From Sequoia sempervirens (taxonomy: Eukaryota; Streptophyta; Pinopsida; Cupressales; Cupressaceae): a DNA stretch of 64,000 nt. Position 1 is the stretch's first letter. Each line of letters opens with the position of its first letter. The stretch is from contig VDFB02270651.1 in NCBI GenBank assembly GCA_007258455.2, positions 695,744,818-695,808,817 of the forward strand. Direction: 5' to 3'. Made by a program: the position numbers and the translations under genes. A model generated the notes under the pieces. That model worked only from the letters and a program-made list of their open reading frames with translations. It ran no database searches and was not told the DNA's origin. This document shows positions 1 through 11,500 of this stretch, piece by piece.

Positions 1-119
1 CCAAGAAGTAGGAGGACAACCCTATTGATGATAAAGAGATCCCTAAAGAGTAGCTATAGTAAAACAACAATCAGCTAAAAGACAAAATGCTACAGTTGCA
101 TTAGTAGAGGAAAAAATAG

Positions 120-480
120 GGAAAATGAAAAAATGTAATTTTAAATTGTGATATATTGGGGGTAGGTGAAACCCTATTTTGTAATGAATCTCAGCCACAC
201 AATGAGAATTAATCTTGGCCATTCATTTGACTTTTTGGTCACTATAAATAGGGCTCTCCACTCATTTGCAAAGTGGGTTGAGTTGTAAATACATGCTGCA
301 AAAATTTATAAGGAAAAGACATTGACTTGGTGCATTTTCTAAGTTTCTCACATGTTGCTTGATTCAATCTCCATTGTTAGATGTTTAACTTAGGTTTTAT
401 TGCTGTTCTTGTTAACTGTTTTCTTGCTTTGGTAGATTTTAGGAATGCTATCCTGTGATCATGAAAATTCCTGCTGTGTA
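120..480 (+). repeat. LTR-like fragment of a retroelement (probable U3/R region)
   Basis: No protein is encoded here. A TATA box lies in a spacing typical of LTR promoters and is followed by a pyrimidine-rich stretch and T-rich sequence. The section before it, with AT-rich text and a short repeated 'gaaaccctatttt' style motif, resembles U3 regions of plant Ty3/gypsy LTRs. The second LTR is not visible, so the boundaries are unknown. The left part may continue off the window. The alternative is an ordinary intergenic promoter. Confidence 0.35.
243..250 (+). promoter_or_regulatory. TATA box (TATAAATA)
   Basis: An exact TATAAATA is followed by 'gggctctcca' about where a transcription start would fall. 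No clear gene follows within 500 bases, which favours an LTR promoter over a host gene promoter. Confidence 0.4.
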
Positions 481-2400
481 GATGACTTCTTAGTCCATAC
501 TTTTTACTGTCTGTTGATGGTAGATAGTTGTGTAAAGTTAGTTTGGGCTTGAATTCAAAGCTACTCCAAAACTTTTATCTTTGTTCATGCATGTACATGG
601 TGAATGAAAGGAAAAACATTTGCAGACCTTAGAAGATAGCACAAATTCCATGAGACTATGAGATCTCTAGTTAAGTGGAATATTGTTTCCAAGAAGCTGT
701 CCATTGCAGGAACTCCATCATCACTATTGGCAATTAGTTGCAGATCTAGGAACCTCTTCTCTTCGCTTCCCTTTTTTATTTTATTTAATGAGTAACCTAT
801 GCTAAGGTTCATTGCACATTGTAAAGCTAAATCCAATGGCAAAATGGAGTTCAAGACTACTATTTGAACCTACAGCAAATGCATAACAACTCTCCCATTT
901 TAAGAACTCCATTTCAAGATCCAACTTCCCCACTTTGTAACCCGTCTGTAAGTTCACCTGGTGATTCCAAAAAATCACATCAAACAAATAAGATATTCCA
1001 ATTACTGTCAAGACCTGACATTAGAGACCTTGGGATAGTGTTCTGCAATCTGATTGTGGAAGATTGTATTTCAAGAGAGGTAGTGCATCTACACACCACC
1101 TGTGTTGAGAGGTGCATAAAAAAAACATCAACACAACCTACCTCTATAAAATCACCTGATCTCTCCCCACACAAGCCTAGTCCCTCTCTACTGTCAAGGC
1201 CTAAACCTAGGATTGTAACTATAATATTTGGATGTCACTCAGATCTGAATGACTCGCTGGCTATATTGGTGGAGGCTACACATGAGGTTGGTCCTCACCC
1301 CCGTCTTGTGGTGGTGTGGTAACCTGATCCTAGTGCTTGTCATGTCCATCGTCTGGCACCTGATCTCAGTCCTACATGTGTAAAATGACATGAGGCTGAT
1401 CCATCTGAACTTGTGTTTGCTGGACCTGTGCTAGCTAGTCCTATACTGGCTTTTATATAATAATTAAATTAAATTTATTTAAATTTATACTTTTTGGGAA
1501 GCTTATAATAAGGACTATATACTTGAAAAAAAAAATTAAATGAAATCATTTGATCCATCAAAAGGTAAATCAAAAGTTGTTTATTATCAGCATTTTGATA
1601 GGTGTAAAGGAGACTCTGTTATAGGTATGGTTTAAAACTAGCGGTGTTCTATCTAAGGGGGTTTGATATAGGGTAGTTTGATCAAACCCTCTTCAATTGG
1701 AATTCTTTAAATGGAATCTTTTAAGGCTTAAATCATTATATTTTCTAAAAATATGTGATTTCAGCAAAAATCAGTTCCTCCCATAAATTGTAAACCATCT
1801 TTGTGGGATCACCTCATTATTAAGTTCAGTATGTGATGCATAGATGGTCCTTCTCAGATACTATTTATAGGTGTGTGTTTAATGATATTCAAAATCAAAC
1901 AATAAAACTAAGGAAATAATCTTTGATTTTGGTAAGCTTAAAAAACCATTAATTATCATGTTATTTTATTGTTAGGGCTTAATTCTCTTGATTCATTTCC
2001 TATATTTTGAAGAAAACACATTGTGAGTTCCACATTTTTCCTTTACCATCTAATGGGGTGTGTATTTGTTATTTTATTTTTATTGTTGAGATCATTATAT
2101 GATGCATAGGTAATGTTGCTCATAAACTATTTAAATTTATAGGTTTAGTGAGATTATAAATAAGAGAAATAAAACCAAGGTTTTAATCTTTTCTTTTAAT
2201 GAGCTTTAAAAAACATTGTTCGGATCAATATATGGTAGAGGTAGGGTTGAATTTTTTAATGTAACATACCATCATGTAACATACAATTATATCTAAAATG
2301 AATTTTGTGTATGCTTTCCGCATGCCATCAATTGATTTCCACTAACACTTATAACAAATGACATTGCTTGCTAATGTAAAGGAGTTGTTTTCTCTAGGAT
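480..2400. other. No recognisable gene
   Basis: The open frames here (for example 864-1322 plus and 585-1174 minus) have no recognisable domain and overlap one another on opposite strands. A hairpin GGGTTTGAT / ATCAAACCC lies at 1659-1689. Nothing else is supported. Confidence 0.5.
1659..1689. repeat. Inverted repeat GGGTTTGAT ... ATCAAACCC
   Basis: The two 9-base arms are perfectly complementary and separated by 13 bases. Shorter relatives with GGTTT/AAACC arms occur at 4005-4023, 5555-5577 and 59730-59752. This suggests a shared feature of one repeat lineage. Confidence 0.6.
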
Positions 2401-2623
2401 TTCCATCTAAAAATTTTAGGCAAGGATGATTTGGAAGGAGGATTTAGAAGATTTTGACCAAATATATGTAACTATGATTCCCGTAATTACAAGTGAGCTA
2501 GTTAATTTCAAATGCATGTTTAAGCTAACTAGAGTTAAAAATAGGCTTACAAACCTACCACTACTCTAGAAATCAGATTGTAGACATGCAAACTCTTATT
2601 AAGTTTTGAAGTTGCTTTTGGAG

Positions 2624-2650
2624 GACTGGGCCACCCTTGGGTGATTGGGT
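2624..2650. repeat. Hairpin 1 of the dispersed repeat
   Basis: The arms ACTGGGCCACCC and GGGTGATTGGGT flank a 2-base loop. CACCC/GGGTG pairs perfectly and the outer part pairs partly through G-T. It is the weakest member of the set. Confidence 0.4.
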
Positions 2651-3062
2651 ATTGCTATGGATTTTTTAAAAGTGTCATTTTTAGAGGCTTGGTTAATAGG
2701 GATCAACTGTACTATAGTTTACAAACCTAGGTTTATGGTTCATTTTGCTATAGTTTTTTGAGTTTTTGATTTGTGTAATGTGTTGTAACAATATAGGGTT
2801 TTGAATGTTTGTAAAATAAAATTTTATATACCCAAATTATCCAATGATTTAGAAAATGCAAAAAAAATTCCTATAAATGTGAAATGCTAATTACTAAAAA
2901 TGAAATTCTTTCAAAATTTTGACTAAGCAAAGAAAAATGATAACTTCTTTTAACATGCAATAGTATTGTTCTAGAATTTCAAAATAGAGATTTACCAACA
3001 GAAAATAAATGCAAATGTAGACACAAAAATGTGTGAAAAGCTTGTTTAAACACTTGTACAAG

Positions 3063-3090
3063 GACTGGGTTACCCCTGGGTGATTGAGTC
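3063..3090. repeat. Hairpin 2 of the dispersed repeat
   Basis: The arms GACTGGGTTACCC and GGGTGATTGAGTC pair at 12 of 13 positions if G-T pairs are allowed. The loop is 2 bases. Confidence 0.5.
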
Positions 3091-3837
3091 TTTGAGCAAG
3101 GTTCTGAAAACTACAAAATTGAATGTTTAAATTACTTTTTAATATTATTGTTCCTTATTGCAAATAGGTTTAGAAGTGAACATTTTTCCAAAAAAAATCA
3201 ATGCAAAGGAAATGAAAATGCATGACAATTTTGGAACAAAATGACACTTTTTGAATGCAATTTTAAGATGGAAATCTGATAAAATAATTGAAACACACTA
3301 TAATGCAACCTTGATGGACTATGAATGTAATATTTTTGGATTTTTATGATTTATATGATGCAATATATGTAACCATAAATTTGAAACAAAATGAAACAAA
3401 ACCTAGATGAGAAATGCAAAACACAATGATGCAAAACCTAGATCTAGGGTTTGAAAGACTACCGAAAATTTTAGAAAGTTATGATGTAAGAATGTCAAGT
3501 TCACTGAAATGAAAAATTAAATGTGGTACACCCTAAGTTTAATACTAATGACCTAGGGTTTATTCCATCATTTATAGGATTTCATTAGGAGGAAAATCAA
3601 CATGGTGCATAGATTGACTTTCAACCTCAAAGGCAAGTCAATCAGACTTAGAGATCTATATTTTTTTGGGTCTTAGGAATGATTTGAAATGGTCAACCTA
3701 ATTAAACTAAATGACCTAATATGATAAATGCAATTTCCCAAAGATAAACAAATGAAAACAAAATTTTGCAAGTGGATTTGGAAAGTGCAATTTGATGTGT
3801 ACTTGTCATAAAAAGTTGGATTTGAGTGTTGCAGCAA

Positions 3838-3865
3838 GACTAGGTCACTCTTGGGTGACTTGGTC
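3838..3865. repeat. Hairpin 3 of the dispersed repeat
   Basis: The arms GACTAGGTCACTC and GGGTGACTTGGTC pair at all 13 positions when G-T is allowed, around a 2-base loop. Compared with hairpin 2, GGTCAC faces GTGACT here, so both arms have changed together. Confidence 0.55.
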
Positions 3866-4004
3866 TTTGTAGTCCTTTCTAGAACTTCAAAGTTTGATTT
3901 TGAAACCCTTCATCTTCTCTTTGTTCTTATACCTACAACTATTTTTCTTTAGATTTAGACCTATAATAAATATGCAAAAGAAATTGTTTGGGTGGCTCTA
4001 TGGG

Positions 4005-4023
4005 GGTTTACCTCAGTCAAACC
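4005..4023. repeat. Inverted repeat GGTTT ... AAACC
   Basis: Five-base arms within 'gggtttacctcagtcaaacc'. The position matches GGGGTTT ... AAACCCC at 5555-5577 in the neighbouring unit. Confidence 0.4.
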
Positions 4024-5145
4024 ACTAATTTGGTAGTTAAACCTCAATAAGTAGCAAAATATATGATAAAAGACAGTGTGTGTGAACCTTATCCTTATTT
4101 TCATATAAGGTTGTTATGAGCTAAATGCAAAGAAACCCCAATCAAGTGCATTAGTGTGTGATTCCTATATGACAATAATAAAATTCAATTAGGGAGAAGC
4201 CAAAAAAACCTAAGTAAATCTAAAAATACAATGATACCTTTCTTTATGTTGCAAATATAATGAAACTTGAAGATGAGAATAATAGGAAACAAGTCATCAG
4301 GTAAGGGAAGTATCCAATGTATCTCTTCATCCTAGAATCCATCATGCTCTTCCATAAACTTCAACTTTCAATCATGTGATAAAGCTTGATCAAATTTTCA
4401 AATGGAGTTGAAGAACTACAATCTCAAATAATGCTACTCCAAGACCCTAAAATTTTTCTTGCTTGTTTGAATGTTATCTCTTTCCTAGTTTTGAAATAGT
4501 GAAAAGACTAGGTATTTATAGGAATTTCTCTAATTTCCCAATAATTAGATTATGATAGCTAACATTTACAATTTGAATTTTGAATGTTACAATGTTGCCA
4601 CCAATCTATTAGAATTTGGGTCCCAACTAAGAAGGCGGACCCAATCTCCTATGGGTGAGTGCTTCCTAGCCCAAACTTCTAGGACACACTTGATTAGGGA
4701 AAATTTAATGATTGGATGTGTTTGTTCAATGCCTATTTAACTGTTGAAAAATAATAAAAATAGGCTTTGGAATGGATAATTGAAAGGCTGAATTTTTTCA
4801 TTGCTTATGGTTTATGACATAGAACAACAATCTTCTTCTCTCTCATTCAAGGAAGCCCTAGAGATCTCAATCCAATGTAGAAAAGGGAAAGAGATTCTGC
4901 AATAGGGTGTCCTAGGGTTTGATGAGAAACTAAAGAGGGGTTCACCACCAAGCTAGGGCTTGGAAATACTAATTAAACGCAAGACCTAATGTTTAAACCT
5001 AGTACAATTTAAAACTTCACTAAATCACCTAGAAATGAATGTAAACTAGAATGTAAAACTAAGAGATTACATCTGTGCACCTAGAGGAAAGATGTGATCA
5101 AAATAAGCTCTGAAACCCTTAAATATTGACTCTCAATGCTCACTG

Positions 5146-5177
5146 GGACTCATATGCCAGTTGTGGCATATGGGTCC
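5146..5177. repeat. Hairpin 4 of the dispersed repeat
   Basis: The arms GGACTCATATGCCA and TGGCATATGGGTCC pair at 14 of 14 positions (one of them G-T) around a GTTG loop. This is the best member of the set. A half site with the same first arm follows at about 5246. Confidence 0.6.
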
Positions 5178-5554
5178 TAGGTGGGTCCAAAAGAGTTGAA
5201 AATTTGGTATTTGTAGTTGTAGATTGAGAGGAATAAAACTCAGAAACCCTAATTAGGACTCATACATCCAGACTATCACAAAGTGTCTTAGCAGAAGAAT
5301 CTTGAACTGAAACTTTACAATCCTCTAGTGATGGATCAAATAAGAACTTTCTCACCGATTTCATGTAAATTGGATGAATATTTTTCCCTAGATCTGAGTT
5401 TCTATGAGCCTTGACAAATTTTAATGACAACTTTGATAACATTTGTAACTTTGTCATTTTTGTACTTTTGAAGTCTTCAAATCCACTTTTCTTCAATCTA
5501 CAAACCTGCAATGGCACATTAAAGAGAGGAAAACTTGTTGATTGTTAGGAAATT

Positions 5555-5577
5555 GGGGTTTTCCTTGGTCAAACCCC
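5555..5577. repeat. Inverted repeat GGGGTTT ... AAACCCC
   Basis: The arms are perfect over 7 bases with a 9-base loop TCCTTGGTC. The same hairpin with almost the same loop is at 59730-59752, which anchors the alignment of the two repeat copies. Confidence 0.6.
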
Positions 5578-5974
5578 TTTTAAGTAATTAAACCAAATGA
5601 TGAGATAATGAATTAAGAACATGAAACATGAAACATTGAACATGGAACATGAACAATGATACCTTGAATGATGTCTTGTAAATCTATAATCTAACATGAA
5701 ATGGCCATAAAGGATTTAGATCTAGATCTTGAACTTTGAATGTCTTAGAAATGTATTGTAAACACCCTTGAAACACTTGTAAAGTATTGTAATCATATAG
5801 TTGCTATTAGGAATGTTCTCTTGAAAGTCTTAGTTGAAAATGAGTGACATAACCTTGTATTTATACTTGTTTATGCCAAATTTCCTAAAATTACAACACT
5901 ACAAGCTGATATCAGATCTAGGAGGATAAAATCCCACCAAGAATTTGAATTAAATTTGATTTTTAGCCACACAA

Positions 5975-6004
5975 GACTCATATTCCAAAAGTGGCATATG
6001 AGTC
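5975..6004. repeat. Hairpin 5 of the dispersed repeat
   Basis: The arms GACTCATATTCCA and TGGCATATGAGTC pair at 12 of 13 positions around a 4-base loop. It sits about 115 bases before hairpin 6. Confidence 0.55.
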
Positions 6005-6087
6005 CCATTAGACTTAACTATGGGAATTTTTTCTCAAAAATGCTTAGAATGATGTAAAATCAGGATCGGAGCCCTAAAACTTAGGCG

Positions 6088-6119
6088 GGACTTATATCCC
6101 CAAAGTGGTGTATGAGTCC
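6088..6119. repeat. Hairpin 6 of the dispersed repeat
   Basis: The arms GGACTTATATCCCC and TGGTGTATGAGTCC pair at about 12 of 14 positions with G-T allowed. It is paired with hairpin 5 at a spacing also seen for hairpins 7/8 and 9/10. Confidence 0.5.
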
Positions 6120-6719
6120 TTGATCACTAAATTTGGGCCACACAACCTAAAAAGACATGAATTATGATTGGATGTTGGTTTATGTGGGGAATATCCTTAG
6201 AAAAATGCATTAATTAATGCTTGTGGATGCAAAATTATACCAATTAAGGCATAAAGAATCCCAATTTACTAATGAAACCCTAGATTAGTGTGAAAGTGTG
6301 GTACAAAACTTTACAACACCCTAAATAAGGCATAATTAAGCTCATTTATTTTACAAGGGCCCAAAACTTAATGTGAAGGTGTAATAAATATACTTTACAA
6401 TTTTAAATTAAGGCAAAATTAGGTCAATTTAGCTTAAAAGGGCCCTAAATCCAATGTGAATGTGTAAAAACATTACAACACTAGATCAAGGTAATGTTAG
6501 GTCCATTTTAATGTTAAGCATTCCTAGATTAAGTTTGAAAATGTAAACGATGACATTTTTCTACACTACATTTAGCTCTCACTTTAGTGAGAGGATGAAC
6601 TTGCATCAAACTCACACTAAAGTAAATACAAGAGGGGTACAAGCGTGTTGATGTAGATGGTCTAGGATGACAAAGATCAATGAGTAATCAAGCCCCCAAG
6701 ATCCAAGATCCTACATCAA

Positions 6720-7780
6720 ACTGACATAAGCACAAAAGGAAACACACAAGGTGTATGATATGCAACAAAAAAATATACTCAAACATTCAATGTCAAAGAT
6801 ATAAAGAAAGAAAGGAAGAAAAAAAGTAAAAAAAAAAGGTGATCAAGCCTCGACCATTTATCTAATGTGATGTGGATCAAACCTAAGCTTGTTTGTCCAA
6901 AAATTCACTCTCACTCTTAGGCAATGAAACTTCAGGCTATCCAATGGGTGAGTATCCAAAAGGGTGGCTTAGTGAGAAATTCATGCCCCTATATTGACTT
7001 CTCACCATATAAGGAGAAATTCATGCCCATGTTTAGGCTTCTCATCATATGTTAACCATACCAAATCTATACCTCTTGATAACTTTGACAAGGCACCACA
7101 TAATAATGAACTTTGAGATTCATGAGGCAAGCAAAGCTTTGTATGCTTGAAACTCATGAGCAAACATGATGGCTCCACATCAAAGCAAAGTGTGTTATGC
7201 AAGGTGGCCATATAACCATTATTGTAAATACATAGTGGTGTAAGGTACATTCAAAAGGATTTTTCTTAGTTCATGTATGGTCTCTTCTTAGGGAACATTG
7301 AGCCTAATGTCTCCAAGATAGGACAAGTCAAAGAAATATTACACTCTCAGAGGAAATAAAACCCAATAACATCCCCAAGAAAGGGATGCATCGCAAGAAG
7401 AAAGAAAATTCCATAGTGAAACATGAGTGTCAATGTATGCCTCCACTTTAAAGAAGTTACTAACACCATTGCTATGAAAAATTACTTTAAAGTAGAAGAA
7501 GACATGATAGATTATTCAGAAAGCCCTATGCCAAGTCATATGTTTCCAATAAGCTACATCATGGATAAGTATGTCACATGTGAGCCAACTTAAGGCATGT
7601 CATCCACATCCCAAGATTTCTCTTATATATACATGAAAGGTGTCAACTAGCCAAAAGAGACAATGACAAGTGACATACGAGGACAAGGCTATGTAACCCC
7701 TTGCCCCACTTAGTGTAGGACAAGGATGAGTTAAAATGATTGACAAGAAACATGCTAGAGTGAAAATAAGTATCACTTAG
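6720..7780. other. No recognisable gene
   Basis: AT-rich sequence whose short open frames show no recognisable domain. Apart from the short tandem repeat at 6974-7051, I see only possible 3' continuation of the gag relic on the minus strand, without any pol domain. Confidence 0.5.
6974..7051. repeat. Two-unit tandem repeat, about 39 bp
   Basis: Two adjoining units begin GAGAAATTCATGCCC and end with CTTCTCACCATAT or CTTCTCATCATAT. Neither strand codes for a recognisable protein across them. Confidence 0.6.
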
Positions 7781-7784
7781 AGGA

Positions 7785-8010
7785 ACAAGGTTCTTCGACA
7801 CAAGGAAGAGCACCACAATCCTTAAGATATTGAATTTTGTTACTCAAAGACTTACATTCATTAGTAGAATGACCATGAACTCTATGATATGCACAAAATG
7901 AATTATTGTAGTAAAATTTCTTTCGTGTTCTTGGAGGGAGGGGTATCAAACAATCTTGGAGAAGTCTTTACAAGATACTCTCTTGATACATAGTAGAAAA
8001 TTTTCCTTTA
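7785..8010 (-). pseudogene. Ty3/gypsy gag relic
   Basis: Read on the minus strand from about 8010, the frame gives a proline-rich stretch (LIPLPPRTRKK). It is followed by FCAYHRVHGHSTNECKSL and then NKIQYLKD. This is the C-x2-H ... G-H-x-T-x2-C arrangement at the end of many plant Ty3/gypsy gag proteins, which normally precedes the protease. A TAA stop sits upstream where Gln (CAA) would be expected. No protease, RT or integrase follows, so the element is truncated. The motif is clear; the assignment to gypsy is from family knowledge. Confidence 0.6.
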
Positions 8011-8299
8011 TTATGTGACAAAGATGTCTCTTTCTTAGTACAAGATGTCATACCTACACAAGACTCTTTAGATTGCAATATTTTGTAACATTCTTTAAAG
8101 GAAGGTGTAAAATATAACGAATTAAAATTATTAACTATTTTTTGTGATAATATTGATATTAAGTGAAGGTTTCTCTATTTGTTTCATTTCTTTCAAAGGA
8201 TAAAAATCAATACCACTAGTGTCTATCAATTTAGAATGCACTAATGGAGTAAGTGCACCAAGATGATCACACTTTTGTGGCCAAAAAAGAGAAAAATGT

Positions 8300-8339
8300 G
8301 ACATAACGCGTTCGCGTTATAACGTGAACGCGTTATGTC
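8300..8339. promoter_or_regulatory. 40-bp near-perfect CpG-rich palindrome upstream of the seven-exon gene
   Basis: Two 20-base arms abut with no loop and differ at one position. Each contains AACGCGTT, and the first arm also has TTCGCGTT. A third related motif, TTACGCGCTCGCGTT, lies at about 8430-8444. In such AT-rich surroundings this density of CG is striking. CGCG cores are bound by CAMTA-type factors, and ACGCGT is the core of cell-cycle MCB-like boxes. Binding here is inference. The palindrome lies 163 bases before the ATG of the gene. Confidence 0.6.
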
Positions 8340-8501
8340 TTTTTAAAAGAAAAAAAAACTGAATCAAAATATCATTTGTCATTTTCTTTTTACTAGTTTT
8401 CATCTCCGCCCACGGCCAAAAACCCTGCATTACGCGCTCGCGTTGTTGGGGAGGTGATTTCTTCACATTTCATCAACTTTAGTTGGATTTTCTTCACAAA
8501 T

Positions 8502-11500
8502 ATGGCACCACAACGACGAAGAGATGCAAGAGGTAAGTTTTGTTTGGTATTTTTTATGATTTTTTTTGTTTTAAATTGATTTTGTTTGTTTTAGTTTAGA
8601 AATGAATGATTTTTTTTGAATTTGTAGGAAATCCTCAACAAGAGGAGAAAAATCCTCAACCAAATCAACCTCAACAAAATCAACCTCCCCCACCATTCTC
8701 TCAATACCCTCCTGGCACTCAAGAAAATTTGAGGAGTGAAATTGAAAACAATAGAAAAGAAGTCGAGGATCTTATTAGTAGGTTGAGTGATCAAAATTCT
8801 TCAACCACAGAAAGAATACATCTAGCAGATTCATTAAAGGATTTGTTAAAAAATGTAGATGCAATTACCCAACAAATATTTGGATGGCAAAATAGGAGGG
8901 AAACATCGAGGGCATATTATGCAAACAAATTATCATATAAACAAGTAAAAGATTTAAAGATTACTAAAGGTGATTTGTGCTCTCTATTCACTGACCCTAA
9001 AACAAATCAAAATCTCACCCTCAATACAAAGAGGTTTCCTATTCATTGGTACCACCACCAAGAGATTAGGAACCATTTTTATGACAGATGGTATATGGTC
9101 TTTGATTACCCACTGTGCAATAACTGTGAAGTCCCCCAATATTTTCTTAGGAAATTATACTGTGAGTTTGTGTTGAACCAAATCCTGAATTATTTTGATA
9201 TGAGGGAGTTTCAAGGGAGAGGTGGGGGGTCAGCACAGGATAGGCCTGGTGCACAGCCAGATCCTACACGACAGGGGAGACGACATCTCACTAGGCACCC
9301 TCCTAAGCAGATTGTGATGCCTGCAGTTGCAAAGGAGAGTGCTGATGTAGAGACTTTGCAGGTGATCACATCCTTGACTCAGAGTGTCATCCACCACACT
9401 AGCCCAATTGTACAGCACAATCCAGGGGAGTCTTTAGGTGGTGGCCTTCGAGGCCATGTGTGTCGATCTTGTGGAGCCACTTGTTCGTATGACCCTACTG
9501 GCCCTCAGGAGGGTGCTATGCAGCCTGATCCGTATGCTTCTACGCAGCCTAATCTGTATGCATCTATGGGGATGGAGAGGGCAGCTGACATTCTGCATGA
9601 TGCATATGGTATTGACAATCAGGTAAAATTCAACATGTTCATTGAATTTAGTTTATTAAATTTCGATTGTGAAATGCAAGATTAACTAATTTAGTTTTAT
9701 TATTTTAATAAAATTGCAGGGTCATAGCGTTGAGCCTAGATATACTAGTCATCATCCTATTTATTTTTGCAGTACACCTATCAGTGGGGTATGTAAAGTT
9801 AGTAAACAATTCTAAATTTAGTACACATGTGTTAATAGCATTGTTTTACGAATGGTATTTTAATATGTGATTTTGGATGTTGAACAGGGTACTGTCGAAG
9901 GATTCAAGGGAACACTTTCAAGTGTGAGTAGATTTACTCAAACATTCACGGAGGTAATATAGAATAAAGAGAACTTAACAAATGAATTATAAGTTTAATC
10001 TAGATTTGTGTATATTTAGTCATAAGAGTATATGGGTTCACTAGGTTATTATTCAAGCTTTTAAGAATCATCCTACTATGATTGTTTGTCTTAGAATTCC
10101 TACACTAGCAAGCTATATATAATAAAAATTTAACATGGAATTGAAAAGGTAGAGCTACATTCTACTCCATCCTATATAATTTTTTGTGATGTCAACGTAA
10201 CCAAGAATAAGACTATGGATGTCCTACACATGATGTCAATGTAACCAAAAATAAAACTTCTATCCTCGACCCTATCTATCAGCCACTTGACTCCTTCAAT
10301 ATCTCCTAGATGCTTGGAGATGCTTAAGACTAGGTCAAAATACCCTATATTCTCTTCATTTGTTGCATAGCTCATCAAGTTTCCCTATATGTTCTCTAAC
10401 TAATCATGATTGCATGGAAAGAAGTTATAAGTACTCATTAAACTCTCAACTATTGGAGCCTCCTCAAACTTTCCCATAGGACGTGGAAAATGCCTAGAAA
10501 TGATTAAATTCCCTAATAGGGTGTGGGATATCTTTTAGGAAAACATTTGACACTAATTTGATCCATTGAATTCTTCTTCATTCTTATATATTCCTCAAAT
10601 ATACCTTGCAATACCCCTATCATACCTAAATCTACTACATTCATGTCCTTGTTAGCTAGCATGTAGGTGATATAGTATGGTCCATGAATTTTTATGTCTT
10701 CTTTTTTCATTTTTCTATACAGTCCTCTTTTATCTCACTACTAGGTCCTCACATAAAAAGAAAAGAAAAACATTACTTCTTTTTCTCATCTAAGGCCCTA
10801 AGGTTTTAAACCCCTTAGATGCAAGGATTCAAAGCACATCAACCATGTGGTACAAATGACTAAATCCCAAAGATGATCTGTAGAAATGAAAGAGAACTTG
10901 AAAAGGTAGAGAGAGCTACACTGGTGACTCAGGAGAAACTTCAGCTTTCAAAAACAAAGCCAATTAGGCTGGCAGACATGTGGACTAGGACAACATTTGG
11001 TGGAAGAGGAAGAAAGATGAGTAGAACTCTGGAGGCCCACCATACTATTTTGATATTCAACCATGAGAGCAGAAGAGAGAGAGCTGATATCATGTATCAA
11101 AACATTAAGCATGCATTCTTCCAGCCAATGGATAAGGAGATGATTACTTTTCTTCATTTTCATTTGCATAACCATATCACGGCATGGGAACCATGAAGAC
11201 CAAGGATGTCCAGTTTTATGTGGAGGTAATGGATGTGGTCCAAACTTTAGGAGGGGCAAGAAGGTCAATGTATGATCTTGATGAAATTAAGGAAGAACAA
11301 TAAGAGAGGAACAGGAAAAATAAAATCAATACATAGTTTCAAGGATTTGTCAAGCGAGTAAGAGAGCTATGGGAGCAACCTCATCTAAAATATTTTGAAC
11401 TAGAATTTTATATAGCATTTAGAGAGCTTGGTTTTCATGGAGTTCCTTTCAAATCCTCTGCTTTTATTGTTCCTATGGTAAATTTTTTGGTAGAGTTGGT

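Larger units (their letters stand above)
2500..6720. repeat. Non-coding dispersed repeat, copy A (related to 59.1-60.9 kb)
   Basis: No protein domain is found. Landmarks in order are hairpins at 2624, 3063, 3838, 5146, 5975 and 6088, and GGTTT..AAACC hairpins at 4005 and 5555. Then come an 'accctagattagtgtgaaag' segment near 6275 and a 'tttttctacactac' segment near 6570. The same order of landmarks recurs at 59446-60895, which shows common descent. Two related units may lie in tandem (2.5-4.1 and 5.1-6.7 kb). The sequence is probably internal or LTR material of a non-autonomous retroelement, but no LTR pair, primer site or polypurine tract was found. Confidence 0.55.

Noticed and set aside
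864..1322. 152-codon plus frame
   Set aside because: No domain, ordinary composition, and overlapping frames on the other strand.
8300..8339. Palindrome as the hairpin of a Helitron end
   Set aside because: No CTRR terminus lies at the right distance, and the Helitron lies across an unsized gap.
8606..8630. Start codon at 8606 for the 359-residue frame
   Set aside because: It lies inside intron 1, before the acceptor at 8626-8627. The upstream ATG at 8502 with a good GTAAGT donor joins in frame.
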